Shown piece by piece: positions 27,545-35,049 of a DNA stretch of 36,413 nt. A program made the position numbers and the translations under genes. The stretch comes from Amycolatopsis thermalba. Its GTDB lineage: Bacteria > Actinomycetota > Actinomycetes > Mycobacteriales > Pseudonocardiaceae. The stretch's first letter is position 1. Each line of letters opens with the position of its first letter. Where the stretch lies: NCBI RefSeq assembly GCF_003385215.1, contig NZ_PQHW01000073.1:1-36413 (forward strand), in the 5' to 3' direction. A model generated the notes under the pieces. It was not told the origin of the DNA. It made no database searches and saw nothing but the letters and a program-made list of their open reading frames with translations.

Positions 27545-27568
27545 GTGCCCGGCGTACCCGCCGGGCAC
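27545..27568 (-). terminator. Hairpin terminator after the YceI gene
   Basis: GTGCCCGGCG, loop TACC, CGCCGGGCAC: a perfect ten-base stem just downstream of the YceI stop and before the next VOC start. No U-tract follows. Confidence 0.75.
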
Positions 27569-27582
27569 CACCGCCATCCGCG

Positions 27583-28140
27583 TCAGGCGGCCTTGATCGC
27601 GGAGACCTCGAACTCGAGGGTGACCTTGTCGCTCACCAGGACACCGCCGGTCTCCAGCGCGGCGTTCCAGGTGACGCCGAAGTCCTTGCGGTTGATGGTG
27701 GTCGAGCCCTCGAAGCCGATCCGGGTGTTGCCGAACGGGTCCTGGGCGGTGCCCTCGAACTCGAACTGGACCGTGACGGACTTGGTGATGCCCTTGATCG
27801 TCAGGTCACCGGTCACGTCGAAGCTCGCGTCGCCGGTCTGCCGGATCGCGGTGGACGCGAAGGTGATCTCCGGGTACTCATCCATCGACAGGAAGTCGTT
27901 GCTGCGCAGGTGGGCGTCGCGGTCGGCGTTGCGGGTGTCGATGCTGTTCGCCTTGATGGCGATCGTCACCGACGACTTGGCCGGGTCGTCACCGTCGATG
28001 TGGGCGGTGCCGGTGAACTCGTTGAACGCGCCGCGCACCTTGGTGACCATCGCGTGGCGGGCGACGAAGCCGATCCGCGTGTGGGTCGGGTCCAGGGTGT
28101 ACTCGCCGGTCAGGTTCGCGTAGCTGGTCTGGGTGGTCAT
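27583..28140 (-). CDS. YceI family protein
   Basis: This 185-residue lipocalin-like barrel protein has the YceI hallmarks: GEYTLDPTHTRIGFVARHAMVTKVRG, DDPAKSSVTIAIKANSIDTRNADRDAHLRSNDFLSMDEYPEITF and TRIGFEGSTTINRKDFGVTWN. YceI proteins bind isoprenoid-type lipids and are often stress-induced; this copy has no signal peptide, so it should be cytoplasmic. Start ATG 28140 has a GGGAGGAA site. Divergent from it is a MarR gene, the usual neighbour, with two palindromes between them. Confidence 0.93.
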   Translation of the reverse strand: MTTQTSYANLTGEYTLDPTHTRIGFVARHAMVTKVRGAFNEFTGTAHIDGDDPAKSSVTIAIKANSIDTRNADRDAHLRSNDFLSMDEYPEITFASTAIRQTGDASFDVTGDLTIKGITKSVTVQFEFEGTAQDPFGNTRIGFEGSTTINRKDFGVTWNAALETGGVLVSDKVTLEFEVSAIKAA

Positions 28141-28170
28141 TGTGGGTTCCTCCCGTGAAGGTCCGGTTGA

Positions 28171-28210
28171 TGTGTCATCGACACAGTGACACAACTTAGA
28201 TGACGCGTCA
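28171..28210. promoter_or_regulatory. Two operator-like palindromes between YceI and MarR genes
   Basis: TGTGTCA, nine bases, TGACACA (28171-28193) is a seven-base inverted repeat. TGACGCGTCA (28201-28210) is a perfect ten-base palindrome; on the minus strand it is preceded by a T and forms TTGACG, a possible -35 box for the YceI gene. The region likely binds the divergent MarR protein. Confidence 0.55.
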
Positions 28211-28234
28211 ACTATTCCCGCTATACTCGGTGGC

Positions 28235-28696
28235 ATGACCCGATGGCTCGATGACGGTGAACAGCAGGCGTGGCGCGCGTACGTGAAGATGCAGAGTCAC
28301 CTCAACGCCGCACTGGGCCGCCGGATGCAGGCGGACTCCCGGCTGTCGCTGCCCGACTTCGAGGTGCTGGTGCAGCTCACGGACACACCCGAGGGCCGGG
28401 TGCGGGTGTTCGAGCTGGCCAGGGCGCTGGACTGGGAGAAGAGCAGGCTGTCGCACCACCTGCGGCGCATGCAGAAGCGCGGGCTGGTGGCGCGCGAGGA
28501 GTGCGCGGACGACGCGCGCGGCGCGTTCATCGTGCTGACGCGGGAGGGCCGGGAGGCGATCGAGCAGGCCGCGCCGCACCACGTGGACAGCGTGCGGGAG
28601 CTGGTGTTCGACGTGCTCACCCACGACCAGGTGGAAGCCCTCCGGGCGATCTCGGAACGGATCCTGAAGGTGGTTCGCCCGGAGGACTGTCCCTAG
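28235..28696 (+). CDS. MarR family transcriptional regulator, divergent from YceI gene
   Basis: This 153-residue MarR-type regulator shows the recognition helix region ARALDWEKSRLSHHLRRMQKRGLV, the wing with ARGAFIVLTREGREAIEQAAP and a C-terminal dimerisation helix. It probably represses the divergent yceI-like gene and itself. A -10 box TATACT lies seven bases before ATG 28235, so the mRNA is likely leaderless. The stop codon TAG is read on both strands: CTAG at 28693-28696 also ends the convergent SDR gene. Confidence 0.92.
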   Translation: MTRWLDDGEQQAWRAYVKMQSHLNAALGRRMQADSRLSLPDFEVLVQLTDTPEGRVRVFELARALDWEKSRLSHHLRRMQKRGLVAREECADDARGAFIVLTREGREAIEQAAPHHVDSVRELVFDVLTHDQVEALRAISERILKVVRPEDCP

Positions 28697-29448
28697 GACC
28701 GCAGGTAGGAGGCGCCGTTGAGGTCGAGGATGGCGCCGGAGGCCCACTCGGCCTCCGCCGAGGCCAGGTAGACCACGGCCGCGGCGATCTCCTGCGGCTG
28801 GGCGACGCGGCCGAACGGCGACTGGGCCCGCAGCGCGTCGCCGCGCTCACCGGTCAGCCAGCCCGCGACGCGCTCGGTCGCGATGAACCCGGGCGCGACC
28901 GTGGCGACCGCGATGCCGTGCGGCGCGAGGTGCACCGCCAGCGACTGCCCGAGCGAGTGCAGCGCGGCCTTGGTCGCGCCGTAGGCGGGGTGGTCCGGCT
29001 CACCGCGGAAGGCGCCGCGCGAGCCGACGTTGACCACCCGTCCGGCCGCGCCGCGGGCGATCATGTGCCGGGCGACGCAGAACGTGATGTCCGCCGCCCC
29101 GAGCAGGTTCACCTCCACCGACTGGCGCCAGACCTCGCGCCAGTGCTCGAAGGTGGTGTCCGCGAGCGGGTGCGCGGTCTCGGTGGTGGTCACCACGGCG
29201 GCGTTGTTGACCAGGACGTCGACCCCGCCGAGCGCGTCTTCGGCGGTGTCGGCGAGGTGCCGCGCCTCGCGGATGTCGCCCTGGACCAGCGCGTGCCCGT
29301 CGCCGGGCAGGGCGGTCAAGGTGGCTTCCGCGGCGGCCTGGTTGGAGTTGTAGTGCACCGCGACACGGTCTCCGCGCTCGGCGAAGGCCGTGGCGATCGC
29401 GCGGCCCAGGCCCGCCGACGCGCCGGTGACGAGAACGCCGCGGCTCAC
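28693..29448 (-). CDS. SDR family NAD(P)-dependent oxidoreductase
   Basis: This 251-residue short-chain dehydrogenase has the cofactor motif [10 protein letters not shown] near the N-terminus, the NNAA structural motif (LVNNAAVV), the catalytic YGATKAALH (Tyr and Lys) and the [14 protein letters not shown] segment. The C-terminal [25 protein letters not shown] is typical of FabG-like classical SDRs. The substrate is unknown. Start GTG overlaps the TGA of the upstream VOC gene by one base pair set (GTGA), so the two are an operon. Confidence 0.92.
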   Translation of the reverse strand: MSRGVLVTGASAGLGRAIATAFAERGDRVAVHYNSNQAAAEATLTALPGDGHALVQGDIREARHLADTAEDALGGVDVLVNNAAVVTTTETAHPLADTTFEHWREVWRQSVEVNLLGAADITFCVARHMIARGAAGRVVNVGSRGAFRGEPDHPAYGATKAALHSLGQSLAVHLAPHGIAVATVAPGFIATERVAGWLTGERGDALRAQSPFGRVAQPQEIAAAVVYLASAEAEWASGAILDLNGASYLRS

Positions 29449-29864
29449 TTGGCGAACAGCTGGGACTCGTCGCGGAAGGCCTTGAACTCCAGCGCGTTGC
29501 CGGCCGGGTCGTGCAGGAACATGGTCCACTGCTCCCCCGGCTCGCCCGCGAAGCGCTGGTAGGGCTCGATGACGAACTGGGTGCCGGCGTCCTGGAGGCG
29601 GCCGGCCAGCTCGTGGAAGGCCTCGACCGTCAGGACCAGGCCGAAGTGCGGCACCGGGACGTCGTGGCCGTCGACCGGGTTGCGGCCGGCCTCGTTGCGC
29701 GCGCCCTCGACCACGTGGGTGACGACCTGGTGGCCGTGGAAGTTCCAGTCCACCCACTTGGTGTCGGAGCGGCCCTCGGGCAGGCCGAGCACCCCGCCGT
29801 AGAACTCCCGGGCGCGGCCGAGGTCGTCGACCGGGATCGCGAGGTGGAACGCGGGGCGGGTCAT
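29445..29864 (-). CDS. VOC family protein (second glyoxalase-fold protein)
   Basis: This 139-residue VOC protein has the N-terminal [28 protein letters not shown] and the C-terminal [18 protein letters not shown], with the His and Glu metal ligands. In Gram-positives this subgroup is annotated as a glyoxalase or fosfomycin-type protein; the substrate is unclear. Start ATG 29864 has an AAGGAGG site. It shares an operon with the SDR gene and is divergent from the GntR regulator, which could control the pair. Confidence 0.88.
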   Translation of the reverse strand: MTRPAFHLAIPVDDLGRAREFYGGVLGLPEGRSDTKWVDWNFHGHQVVTHVVEGARNEAGRNPVDGHDVPVPHFGLVLTVEAFHELAGRLQDAGTQFVIEPYQRFAGEPGEQWTMFLHDPAGNALEFKAFRDESQLFAK

Positions 29865-29906
29865 AGTGCCTCCTTCTCAGTCGGTGGCTCCAGCTTGACC
29901 CGAGGT

Positions 29907-29932
29907 ATGTCGTAATGTCAACATTAGTACAT
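29907..29932. promoter_or_regulatory. GntR operator between VOC/SDR and GntR genes
   Basis: ATGT CG TAATGT CA ACATTA GT ACAT: a perfect inner palindrome TAATGT/ACATTA extended by outer ATGT/ACAT arms. Its right edge includes the first two bases of the GntR start codon, so the regulator could block its own initiation and the divergent operon. Confidence 0.7.
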
Positions 29933-30590
29933 GCAACCCGCCCGGCGGCGCGGTCTGGCCGAGGAGGCCGCCGACCGCATCCGCGACGAGATCCTGTCCG
30001 GCCGCTTCGCGCCCGGAAGCGCGCTGCGAGAGGTCGAGCTGGCCGCTTCGCTGCAGGTCAGCCGGGGGTCGGTGCGCGAGGGGCTGGCGATCCTGGAGCG
30101 CGAGGGGCTGGTGCGCAGCGAGTGGCACCGGGGCACGCGGATCATCGAGCTGAGCGAGACCGACATCACCGAGGTCTACGCGGTGCGCGCGGCCCTGGAC
30201 CGGCTGGCGACGCTGACCGCGGCGGCGCGGGGACGGCCGGAGCAGTTCGACGAGCTGGACCGCCTGGTCGCGGCGATGGAACGGGAGGTGGACGGCGCGG
30301 CGGACGGCGACCGGCTGGTGGCGCTGGACATCGAGTTCCACGACTGCGTGTACGCGATGGCGGGCAACGGAAGGCTGACCAGCGCGTGGGAGGCCGTGCG
30401 GTCGCAGGTGCACCTGTTCCAGGCCCACCGGGTGCGGCTGTCACACGAGCACTACCGGACCCGCGTGGTGGACGAGCACCGCGAACTGGCGACGCTGCTG
30501 CGTGCCGGACGGACCGAGGGGCTGGGCGACCTGGCCGAGGAACACGTCCAGTCAGCCTGCCGGGGGCTGATCGAGAGCCTGCGCACCTGA
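29931..30590 (+). CDS. GntR family transcriptional regulator (FadR subfamily)
   Basis: This 219-residue regulator has an N-terminal GntR winged helix (AADRIRDEILSGRFAPGSALREVELAASLQVSRGSVREGLAILEREGLV) and a C-terminal FCD all-helical domain (about residues 80-215) with metal-type residues in FHDCVYAMAGNGRL, HEHYRTRVVDEHRELA and EEHV. FCD regulators usually sense organic acids. It probably regulates the divergent VOC/SDR operon. The 3' end is duplicated downstream as a near-identical direct repeat with only synonymous differences in the coding part. Confidence 0.93.
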   Translation: MQPARRRGLAEEAADRIRDEILSGRFAPGSALREVELAASLQVSRGSVREGLAILEREGLVRSEWHRGTRIIELSETDITEVYAVRAALDRLATLTAAARGRPEQFDELDRLVAAMEREVDGAADGDRLVALDIEFHDCVYAMAGNGRLTSAWEAVRSQVHLFQAHRVRLSHEHYRTRVVDEHRELATLLRAGRTEGLGDLAEEHVQSACRGLIESLRT

Positions 30591-30799
30591 GCCGCCGAGC
30601 GCCTCGACCAGGCTCGCGCCCGCTCCACGAACCGCCACCGGACCCGCGCGGAACGAACACCGCGAACTGGCGACGCTGCTGCGTGCCGGACGGACCGAGG
30701 GGCTGGGCGACCTGGCGGAGGAGCACGTGCAGTCAGCGTGCCGGGGGCTGATCGAGAGCCTGCGCACCTGAGCCGCCGAGCGCCTCGACCAGGCTCGCG
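30477..30799. repeat. 142-bp direct repeat of the GntR gene 3' end (two copies 181 bp apart)
   Basis: Positions 30477-30618 and 30658-30799 match at 138 of 142 bases. All four differences (GCC/GCG, GAA/GAG, GTC/GTG, GCC/GCG) are third-codon-position, silent changes in the GntR frame. Weaker similarity extends about 30 bases further upstream, starting near 30444 and 30626, with small insertions and deletions. The second copy lacks the GntR start and body and merges into the convergent MarR remnant. Confidence 0.85.
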
Positions 30800-31158
30800 T
30801 AGCCGGCGCGTTCCTCGTCGCTCAACGCGGCGAAGCGCTCCGCCACCAGCTCGGCGAACCGTCGCCGGATTCGCTCCCGCAGGTCCTCCCCCGCGGCGGT
30901 CAGCACGATACGGCTGATGCGCCGGTCCTTCTCGTCCGGCTCGCGCGCCAGCAGGCCGCGCTTGCCGAGTCGGTCGACCATCCCGGTCACGTTCGTCTTG
31001 TCGCAGCGCCGCCAGCTCGCCGAACGACGGGCGCCGCGACAGCGCGCACAGCACCTGCGTCTGCTGGCTCGTCAGGTCGAACTCCCGCGCGATGCCCGCG
31101 TACAGCACCGCCGCCTCGTGGTGCAGCGCGGCGACCGCCCTGGCCAGACCGGGCGGCT
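30733..31158 (-). pseudogene. MarR family regulator, broken (frameshift, lost 5' end)
   Basis: On the minus strand two MarR pieces lie in different frames. The first reads LARAVAALHHEAAVLYAGIAREFDL, then TSQQTQVLCALSRRPSFGELA; the second reads RCDKTNVTGMVDRLGKRGL, then the wing ISRIVLTAAGED and the C-terminal helix. The joint near 31000 fits an eight-base deletion in a GCTGC-rich stretch between ELAAL and RCDKTNV. No start codon precedes the first piece; it ends abruptly at the junction with the SDR remnant on the other strand. The gene should be inactive. Confidence 0.75.
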
Positions 31159-31161
31159 CGC

Positions 31162-31635
31162 GCCAACGCCGGCATCGCGCGGTTCGCGCCGCTCGCCGAG
31201 GCCACCGACGAGGACTTCGAGCTGGTCTTCGCCACCAACACCGGCGCGACCTTCACCGCCCTGCGCGAAGCCGCCCGCCGGCTCCGGGACGGCGGCCGGA
31301 TCATCATCATCAGCAGCGGGACCGTGGCCACGGCGCGGCCGAACTCGGGCGTCTACGCGGCCAGCAAGGCCGCCGGTGACCAGCTGGTGCGCGCGGCCGC
31401 CAAGGAACTCGGCCCGCGCGGGATCACCGCGAACAGCGTCCTGCCCGGCGCCACCCGCAGCGACGCGCTGGACGCGGGCATGAGCGCGGACCGCCTCGCC
31501 GCGACGGTCGCCCAGACCCCGCTGGGGCGGCTGGGCGAGCCGTCGGACATCGCCTCGGTCGTGGCGTTCCTCGCCTGGGCGGACGGCGGCTGGATCACCG
31601 GCCAGACCATCCACGCCGGGGGCGGGCTGTTCTAG
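31162..31635 (+). pseudogene. SDR family oxidoreductase, 5'-truncated
   Basis: The frame begins in the middle of a short-chain dehydrogenase at ANAGIARFAPLAEATDEDF, corresponding to the NNAG motif, so about 80-85 N-terminal residues including the TGxxxGIG cofactor motif are missing. The remaining 157 residues are intact: RIIIISSGTVA, catalytic YAASK, GITANSVLPGATRSD and a C-terminal GWITGQTIHAGGG. It probably does not make a working enzyme. The break is adjacent to the broken end of the divergent MarR gene. Confidence 0.75.
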
Positions 31636-31766
31636 CCGCCGAACAGCTTGATCACCTTGAGGATCAACTCGTAGAGCCCGTAGAGGAACGGCACGCCCAC
31701 CCACAGCCAGGCCAGGGTCATCAGCCACACCCGGCGACGCGCGGGGCTCTGCTCCGGCGTGCTCAT
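31632..31766 (-). CDS. Small membrane protein, OFA transporter small subunit
   Basis: This 44-residue protein has a basic N-terminus (PARRRVW), one membrane helix (about residues 14-36, LMTLAWLWVGVPFLYGLYELI) and a short LKVIKLFGG end. Its ATG overlaps the MFS stop codon by four bases (ATGA), so it is translated together with the OFA-family carrier. Small partners of this kind are found after OFA-type MFS genes in actinobacteria; that it is a structural subunit is inference. The stop also overlaps the end of the SDR remnant. Confidence 0.78.
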   Translation of the reverse strand: MSTPEQSPARRRVWLMTLAWLWVGVPFLYGLYELILKVIKLFGG

Positions 31767-33121
31767 TTCGCCTCCTCGCGCGCGGCGTCCGCGCTCTCCG
31801 GCTCGTGGTACTTCGCGTTCACCGGGCGCACCAGCTCGTTGGCGATGAAGCCGACCACCAGCAGCGCGATCATGATGTAGAACGACGTGGTGTAGAGGTC
31901 GGGTCCCTGCTTGCCGGCGTGCTTCTGGCTGTCGGCGATCGCGTTGACGATCAGCGGCCCGAGCACGCCGGCCGCCGACCACGCGGTGAGCAGGCGGCCG
32001 TGGATGGCGCCCACCTGGTAGGTGCCGAACATGTCCTTCAGGTACGCCGGGATCGTGGCGAAACCCGCCCCGTAGAAGGACAGGATCACCATGGCCGCGA
32101 CGATGAAGACCACTTTGGACGAATTGCCGGCGAGGGCGATCACCAGGTACAGCAGCGCGCCCACACCGAGGTACATCCGGTAGATGTTCTTCCGCCCCAC
32201 GATGTCCGAAGTGGACGACCACACGAACCGGCCGAGCATGTTGGTCAGCGACAGCAACGCGACGAAACCGGCGGCCGCGGTCGCGCCGACCGGCACCGGC
32301 GTGCCCCGGAAGAAGTCGGTGATCATCGGCGACGCCTTCTCCAGGATGCCGATGCCCGCGGTCACGTTGAAGCACAGCACGACCCACAGGCACCAGAACT
32401 GGGGGGTCTTGATGGCGTTGGCCGCCGACACGTTCGCCGTGGTGATCATCGACCGGGCCTTCACCGCCGCCGGCTCCCAGCCCTTCGGCTTCCAGCCCTC
32501 GGCAGGCACGCGCACCAGGAACACCCCGAGCGACATGAACAACGCGTACACCACACCGTGGATCAGGAACGAGGTGCCGATACCGCTCGGCGTGGACCCG
32601 AACGACTCCAGCATCTGGCTCGACCACGGCGAGGCGATGAGCGCTCCCCCGCCGAAACCCATGATCGCGATCCCGGTCGCCATGCCCGGCCGGTCCGGGA
32701 ACCACTTGATCAGCGTCGACACCGGCGAGATGTAACCGATGCCGAGCCCGACGCCGCCGATCAGGCCGTAGCCGAGCACCACCAGCCAGTACTGGGAGGT
32801 GAACGCGCCCAGCGCGGACACCAGGAAGCCGGTGGAGAAGCAGGTCATCGACACGAACATCGCCCAGCGCGGCCCGTTGCGCTCGACCAGCGTGCCGCCG
32901 AAGGCCGCGGACAGGCCGAGCATGACGATGCCGAGCTGGAACGGCAGCGCGCTGAGCGTGCCGGACAGGCCCAGGGCCTTCTCCAGCGGCGGTTTGAACA
33001 CGCTCCACGCGTAGGCCTGGCCGATCGCGAGGTGCACCGACAGGGCCGCCGGCGGGATCAGCCACCGGCTCCAGTCCGGAGGCGCGATGCTGTGCGAACG
33101 GTCGAGGAATGTGACGGCCAC
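31763..33121 (-). CDS. OFA family MFS transporter (oxalate/formate antiporter type)
   Basis: This 452-residue carrier has 12 predicted helices and OFA features: LSVHLAIGQAYAWSVFKPPL in helix 1, GGTLVERNGPRWAMF as the loop between helices 2 and 3, GYGLIGGVGLGIGYISPVSTLIKWFPDRPGMATGIAIMGFGGGALI in helices 4-5 and GRFVWSSTSDIVGRKNIY in the central loop. The family exchanges oxalate and formate or related monocarboxylates; the exact substrate is unproven. Start GTG 33121 has an AGGGGAG site. It is divergent from fdhD and followed by a 44-residue partner gene. Confidence 0.92.
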   Translation of the reverse strand: MAVTFLDRSHSIAPPDWSRWLIPPAALSVHLAIGQAYAWSVFKPPLEKALGLSGTLSALPFQLGIVMLGLSAAFGGTLVERNGPRWAMFVSMTCFSTGFLVSALGAFTSQYWLVVLGYGLIGGVGLGIGYISPVSTLIKWFPDRPGMATGIAIMGFGGGALIASPWSSQMLESFGSTPSGIGTSFLIHGVVYALFMSLGVFLVRVPAEGWKPKGWEPAAVKARSMITTANVSAANAIKTPQFWCLWVVLCFNVTAGIGILEKASPMITDFFRGTPVPVGATAAAGFVALLSLTNMLGRFVWSSTSDIVGRKNIYRMYLGVGALLYLVIALAGNSSKVVFIVAAMVILSFYGAGFATIPAYLKDMFGTYQVGAIHGRLLTAWSAAGVLGPLIVNAIADSQKHAGKQGPDLYTTSFYIMIALLVVGFIANELVRPVNAKYHEPESADAAREEAK

Positions 33122-33220
33122 GGCGGGCTCCCCTACGCTGGTGATTGAGCCTGCAATTTCTTACTAGATGCGCGACGGCACGGCAAGCTCCTGTCGTCGA
33201 TGAGTGGAATGGAGTGCCCG

Positions 33221-34057
33221 ATGGGGCGCGTGACGGTGCGACGACCGGTGCGGAAGGTGACCGACGGCGGGCGGACGCGGCGCGCCGACCTGCTGGCGGC
33301 CGAGGAGCCGCTGGAGCTGCGGGTCGGCGGCAAGGCCCTGGCCGTCACCATGCGCACGCCCGGCCACGACGTCGAGCTGGCGCACGGGTTCCTGCTGTCC
33401 GAAGGCGTGATCGCGTCGCGGGACGACGTGTTCACGGCCCGGTACTGCGACGGCGTCGACGACCAGGGCCGCAACACCTACAACGTCCTCGATCTCACCC
33501 TGGCCGAGGGCGTGGCGCCGCCGGAGACGGGCGTGGAGCGCAACTTCTACACGACGTCCTCGTGCGGGGTGTGCGGCAAGGCGGCGCTGGACGCGGTGAA
33601 GCTCAAGACCCGCTTCGCGCCCGGGGAGTCGGCGTTCGCCGTGACCACCGACGTGCTCGCGGGGCTCCCGGAGGCGTTGCGCGCGCAGCAGCGCGTGTTC
33701 GCCAGCACCGGCGGCCTGCACGCGGCCGGGTTGTTCCGCGCGGACGGGTCGCTGCTGGCCGTGCGGGAGGACGTGGGCAGGCACAACGCGGTCGACAAGG
33801 TGCTGGGCTGGGCGCTGCTGGAGGGCCGGGTGCCGCTGTCGGACTGCGGGTTGCTCGTCTCCGGGCGGGCGTCGTTCGAGCTGGTGCAGAAGGCCGCGAT
33901 GGCGGGCATCCCGTTCCTCGCGGCCGTGTCCGCACCGTCGTCGCTGGCGGTGGAGCTGGCCGAGGAGAACGGGATGACCCTCGTCGGGTTCCTGCGCGGC
34001 ACCAGCATGAACCTCTACACCGGCGACCAGCGCGTGCTGGAGCCGGCCGGGGTGTGA
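33221..34057 (+). CDS. fdhD: Formate dehydrogenase accessory sulfurtransferase FdhD
   Basis: FdhD transfers sulphur from a cysteine desulphurase to the molybdenum cofactor so that formate dehydrogenases become active. The 278-residue product has the catalytic pair in SCGVCGK (Cys115, Cys118 from this start) and the conserved [20 protein letters not shown] and [18 protein letters not shown] blocks. ATG 33221 is preferred because GGAG lies six bases upstream; in-frame ATG codons at 33200 and 33209 lack a clear site. It is divergent from the OFA transporter and probably serves the FdhF/YdeP-type enzyme encoded at 24.2 kb. Confidence 0.95.
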   Translation: MGRVTVRRPVRKVTDGGRTRRADLLAAEEPLELRVGGKALAVTMRTPGHDVELAHGFLLSEGVIASRDDVFTARYCDGVDDQGRNTYNVLDLTLAEGVAPPETGVERNFYTTSSCGVCGKAALDAVKLKTRFAPGESAFAVTTDVLAGLPEALRAQQRVFASTGGLHAAGLFRADGSLLAVREDVGRHNAVDKVLGWALLEGRVPLSDCGLLVSGRASFELVQKAAMAGIPFLAAVSAPSSLAVELAEENGMTLVGFLRGTSMNLYTGDQRVLEPAGV

Positions 34058-34060
34058 GCG

Positions 34061-34957
34061 TCAGATCCGCGGCATGACCTCGGCGGCCACGCATTCCATC
34101 TGCTCGGCCTGGTCGGCGAACGGGGTGAACAGGATCAGCTCCGCACCCGCGTCGGCGACCTCCTGGACCCCGGCCACGCACTCCTCGGGGGTGCCGGCCA
34201 CGGCGACGGCCTCCAGGCCGCGCTTGCCGTAGATGCCGGCGAGACCGTCGGCGGCGCGGCGCCGGGCGGCGTCCCCGTCGTCGTCGATCGAGATGTACAC
34301 GCGCTTGGCGATCTGGAAGTCCTCGCGCCCGTCCAGCAGCTCGCGCAGCGTTTTGACCTGCTCGGCGAAGGCCGCGGTGGTCGAGGAGCCGGCGCCGAAG
34401 AACCCGTCGCCGTGCTTCACGGCGCGGGCGAGGGCGTTCGGGTGGCTGCCGCCGAACCACAGCGGCGGGCCGGGCTTCTGGAACGGCTTGGGCTCCATCG
34501 TGGCGCCCTCGAGCTGCCAGAAGCGGCCGTCGAAGTCGACCTCCTCTTCGGTCCACAGGGCCTTGAGCAGGCGGATGCCTTCGGTGAACCGGGCGACGTG
34601 CGCCTCGCCGTCGAGGCCGAACGCGCCGAACGGGCGGTTGCGCCCGCCGCTGCCGACGCCGACGTCCAAGCGGCCGCGGCTGAGCTGGTCGAGCGTGGCG
34701 AGGCTCTTCGCCAGGTGCGCGGGGATGTGCAGCGGGGTGACGTAGACGGCGCAGCCCAGGCGCAGGCGCTCGGTGCACGCGAACGCGTAGGCCATGGTTT
34801 CGTTCGCCGAGAGGTGCGGGAAGGCGCCGAGGACCTGTTCCTGGGTCCAGCCGCTCTCGAAACCGAGGTCCTCGGCCCGCCGCAGGTAGGCGCGGAAGGC
34901 GTCGGGGTCGAAGGCTCCGTCCGCCACGAACTGGGGAATCGAGATCGCGAACCGCAT
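34061..34957 (-). CDS. LLM class F420-dependent oxidoreductase
   Basis: This 298-residue luciferase-like monooxygenase-family protein has a TIM-barrel pattern: N-terminal ISIPQFVADGAFD, AEDLGFESGWTQEQ, RLRLGCAVYVTPLHIPAHLAKSLATLDQLSRGRLDVGVGSGG and GGSHPNALARAVKHGDGFFGAG. Such enzymes use F420 (or FMN) and are abundant in actinobacteria; the substrate is unknown. ATG 34957 lies seven bases after a TAGTCT -10 box, so a leaderless mRNA is likely. It is convergent with fdhD (three bases apart) and divergent from the esterase. Confidence 0.9.
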   Translation of the reverse strand: MRFAISIPQFVADGAFDPDAFRAYLRRAEDLGFESGWTQEQVLGAFPHLSANETMAYAFACTERLRLGCAVYVTPLHIPAHLAKSLATLDQLSRGRLDVGVGSGGRNRPFGAFGLDGEAHVARFTEGIRLLKALWTEEEVDFDGRFWQLEGATMEPKPFQKPGPPLWFGGSHPNALARAVKHGDGFFGAGSSTTAAFAEQVKTLRELLDGREDFQIAKRVYISIDDDGDAARRRAADGLAGIYGKRGLEAVAVAGTPEECVAGVQEVADAGAELILFTPFADQAEQMECVAAEVMPRI

Positions 34958-34964
34958 GATCACG

Positions 34965-34970
34965 AGACTA
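34965..34970 (-). promoter_or_regulatory. Predicted -10 box of the LLM oxidoreductase gene
   Basis: The minus strand reads TAGTCT seven bases upstream of ATG 34957, identical in sequence and spacing to the box before the ABC exporter operon. Confidence 0.45.
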
Positions 34971-35049
34971 GCCCCGTCCGGTGTATCGCTTCCGGCCCTT
35001 CCCACGACATGGGTAGCGGGATTGATGTTCAATGGCGCCGGGAGGCCAG

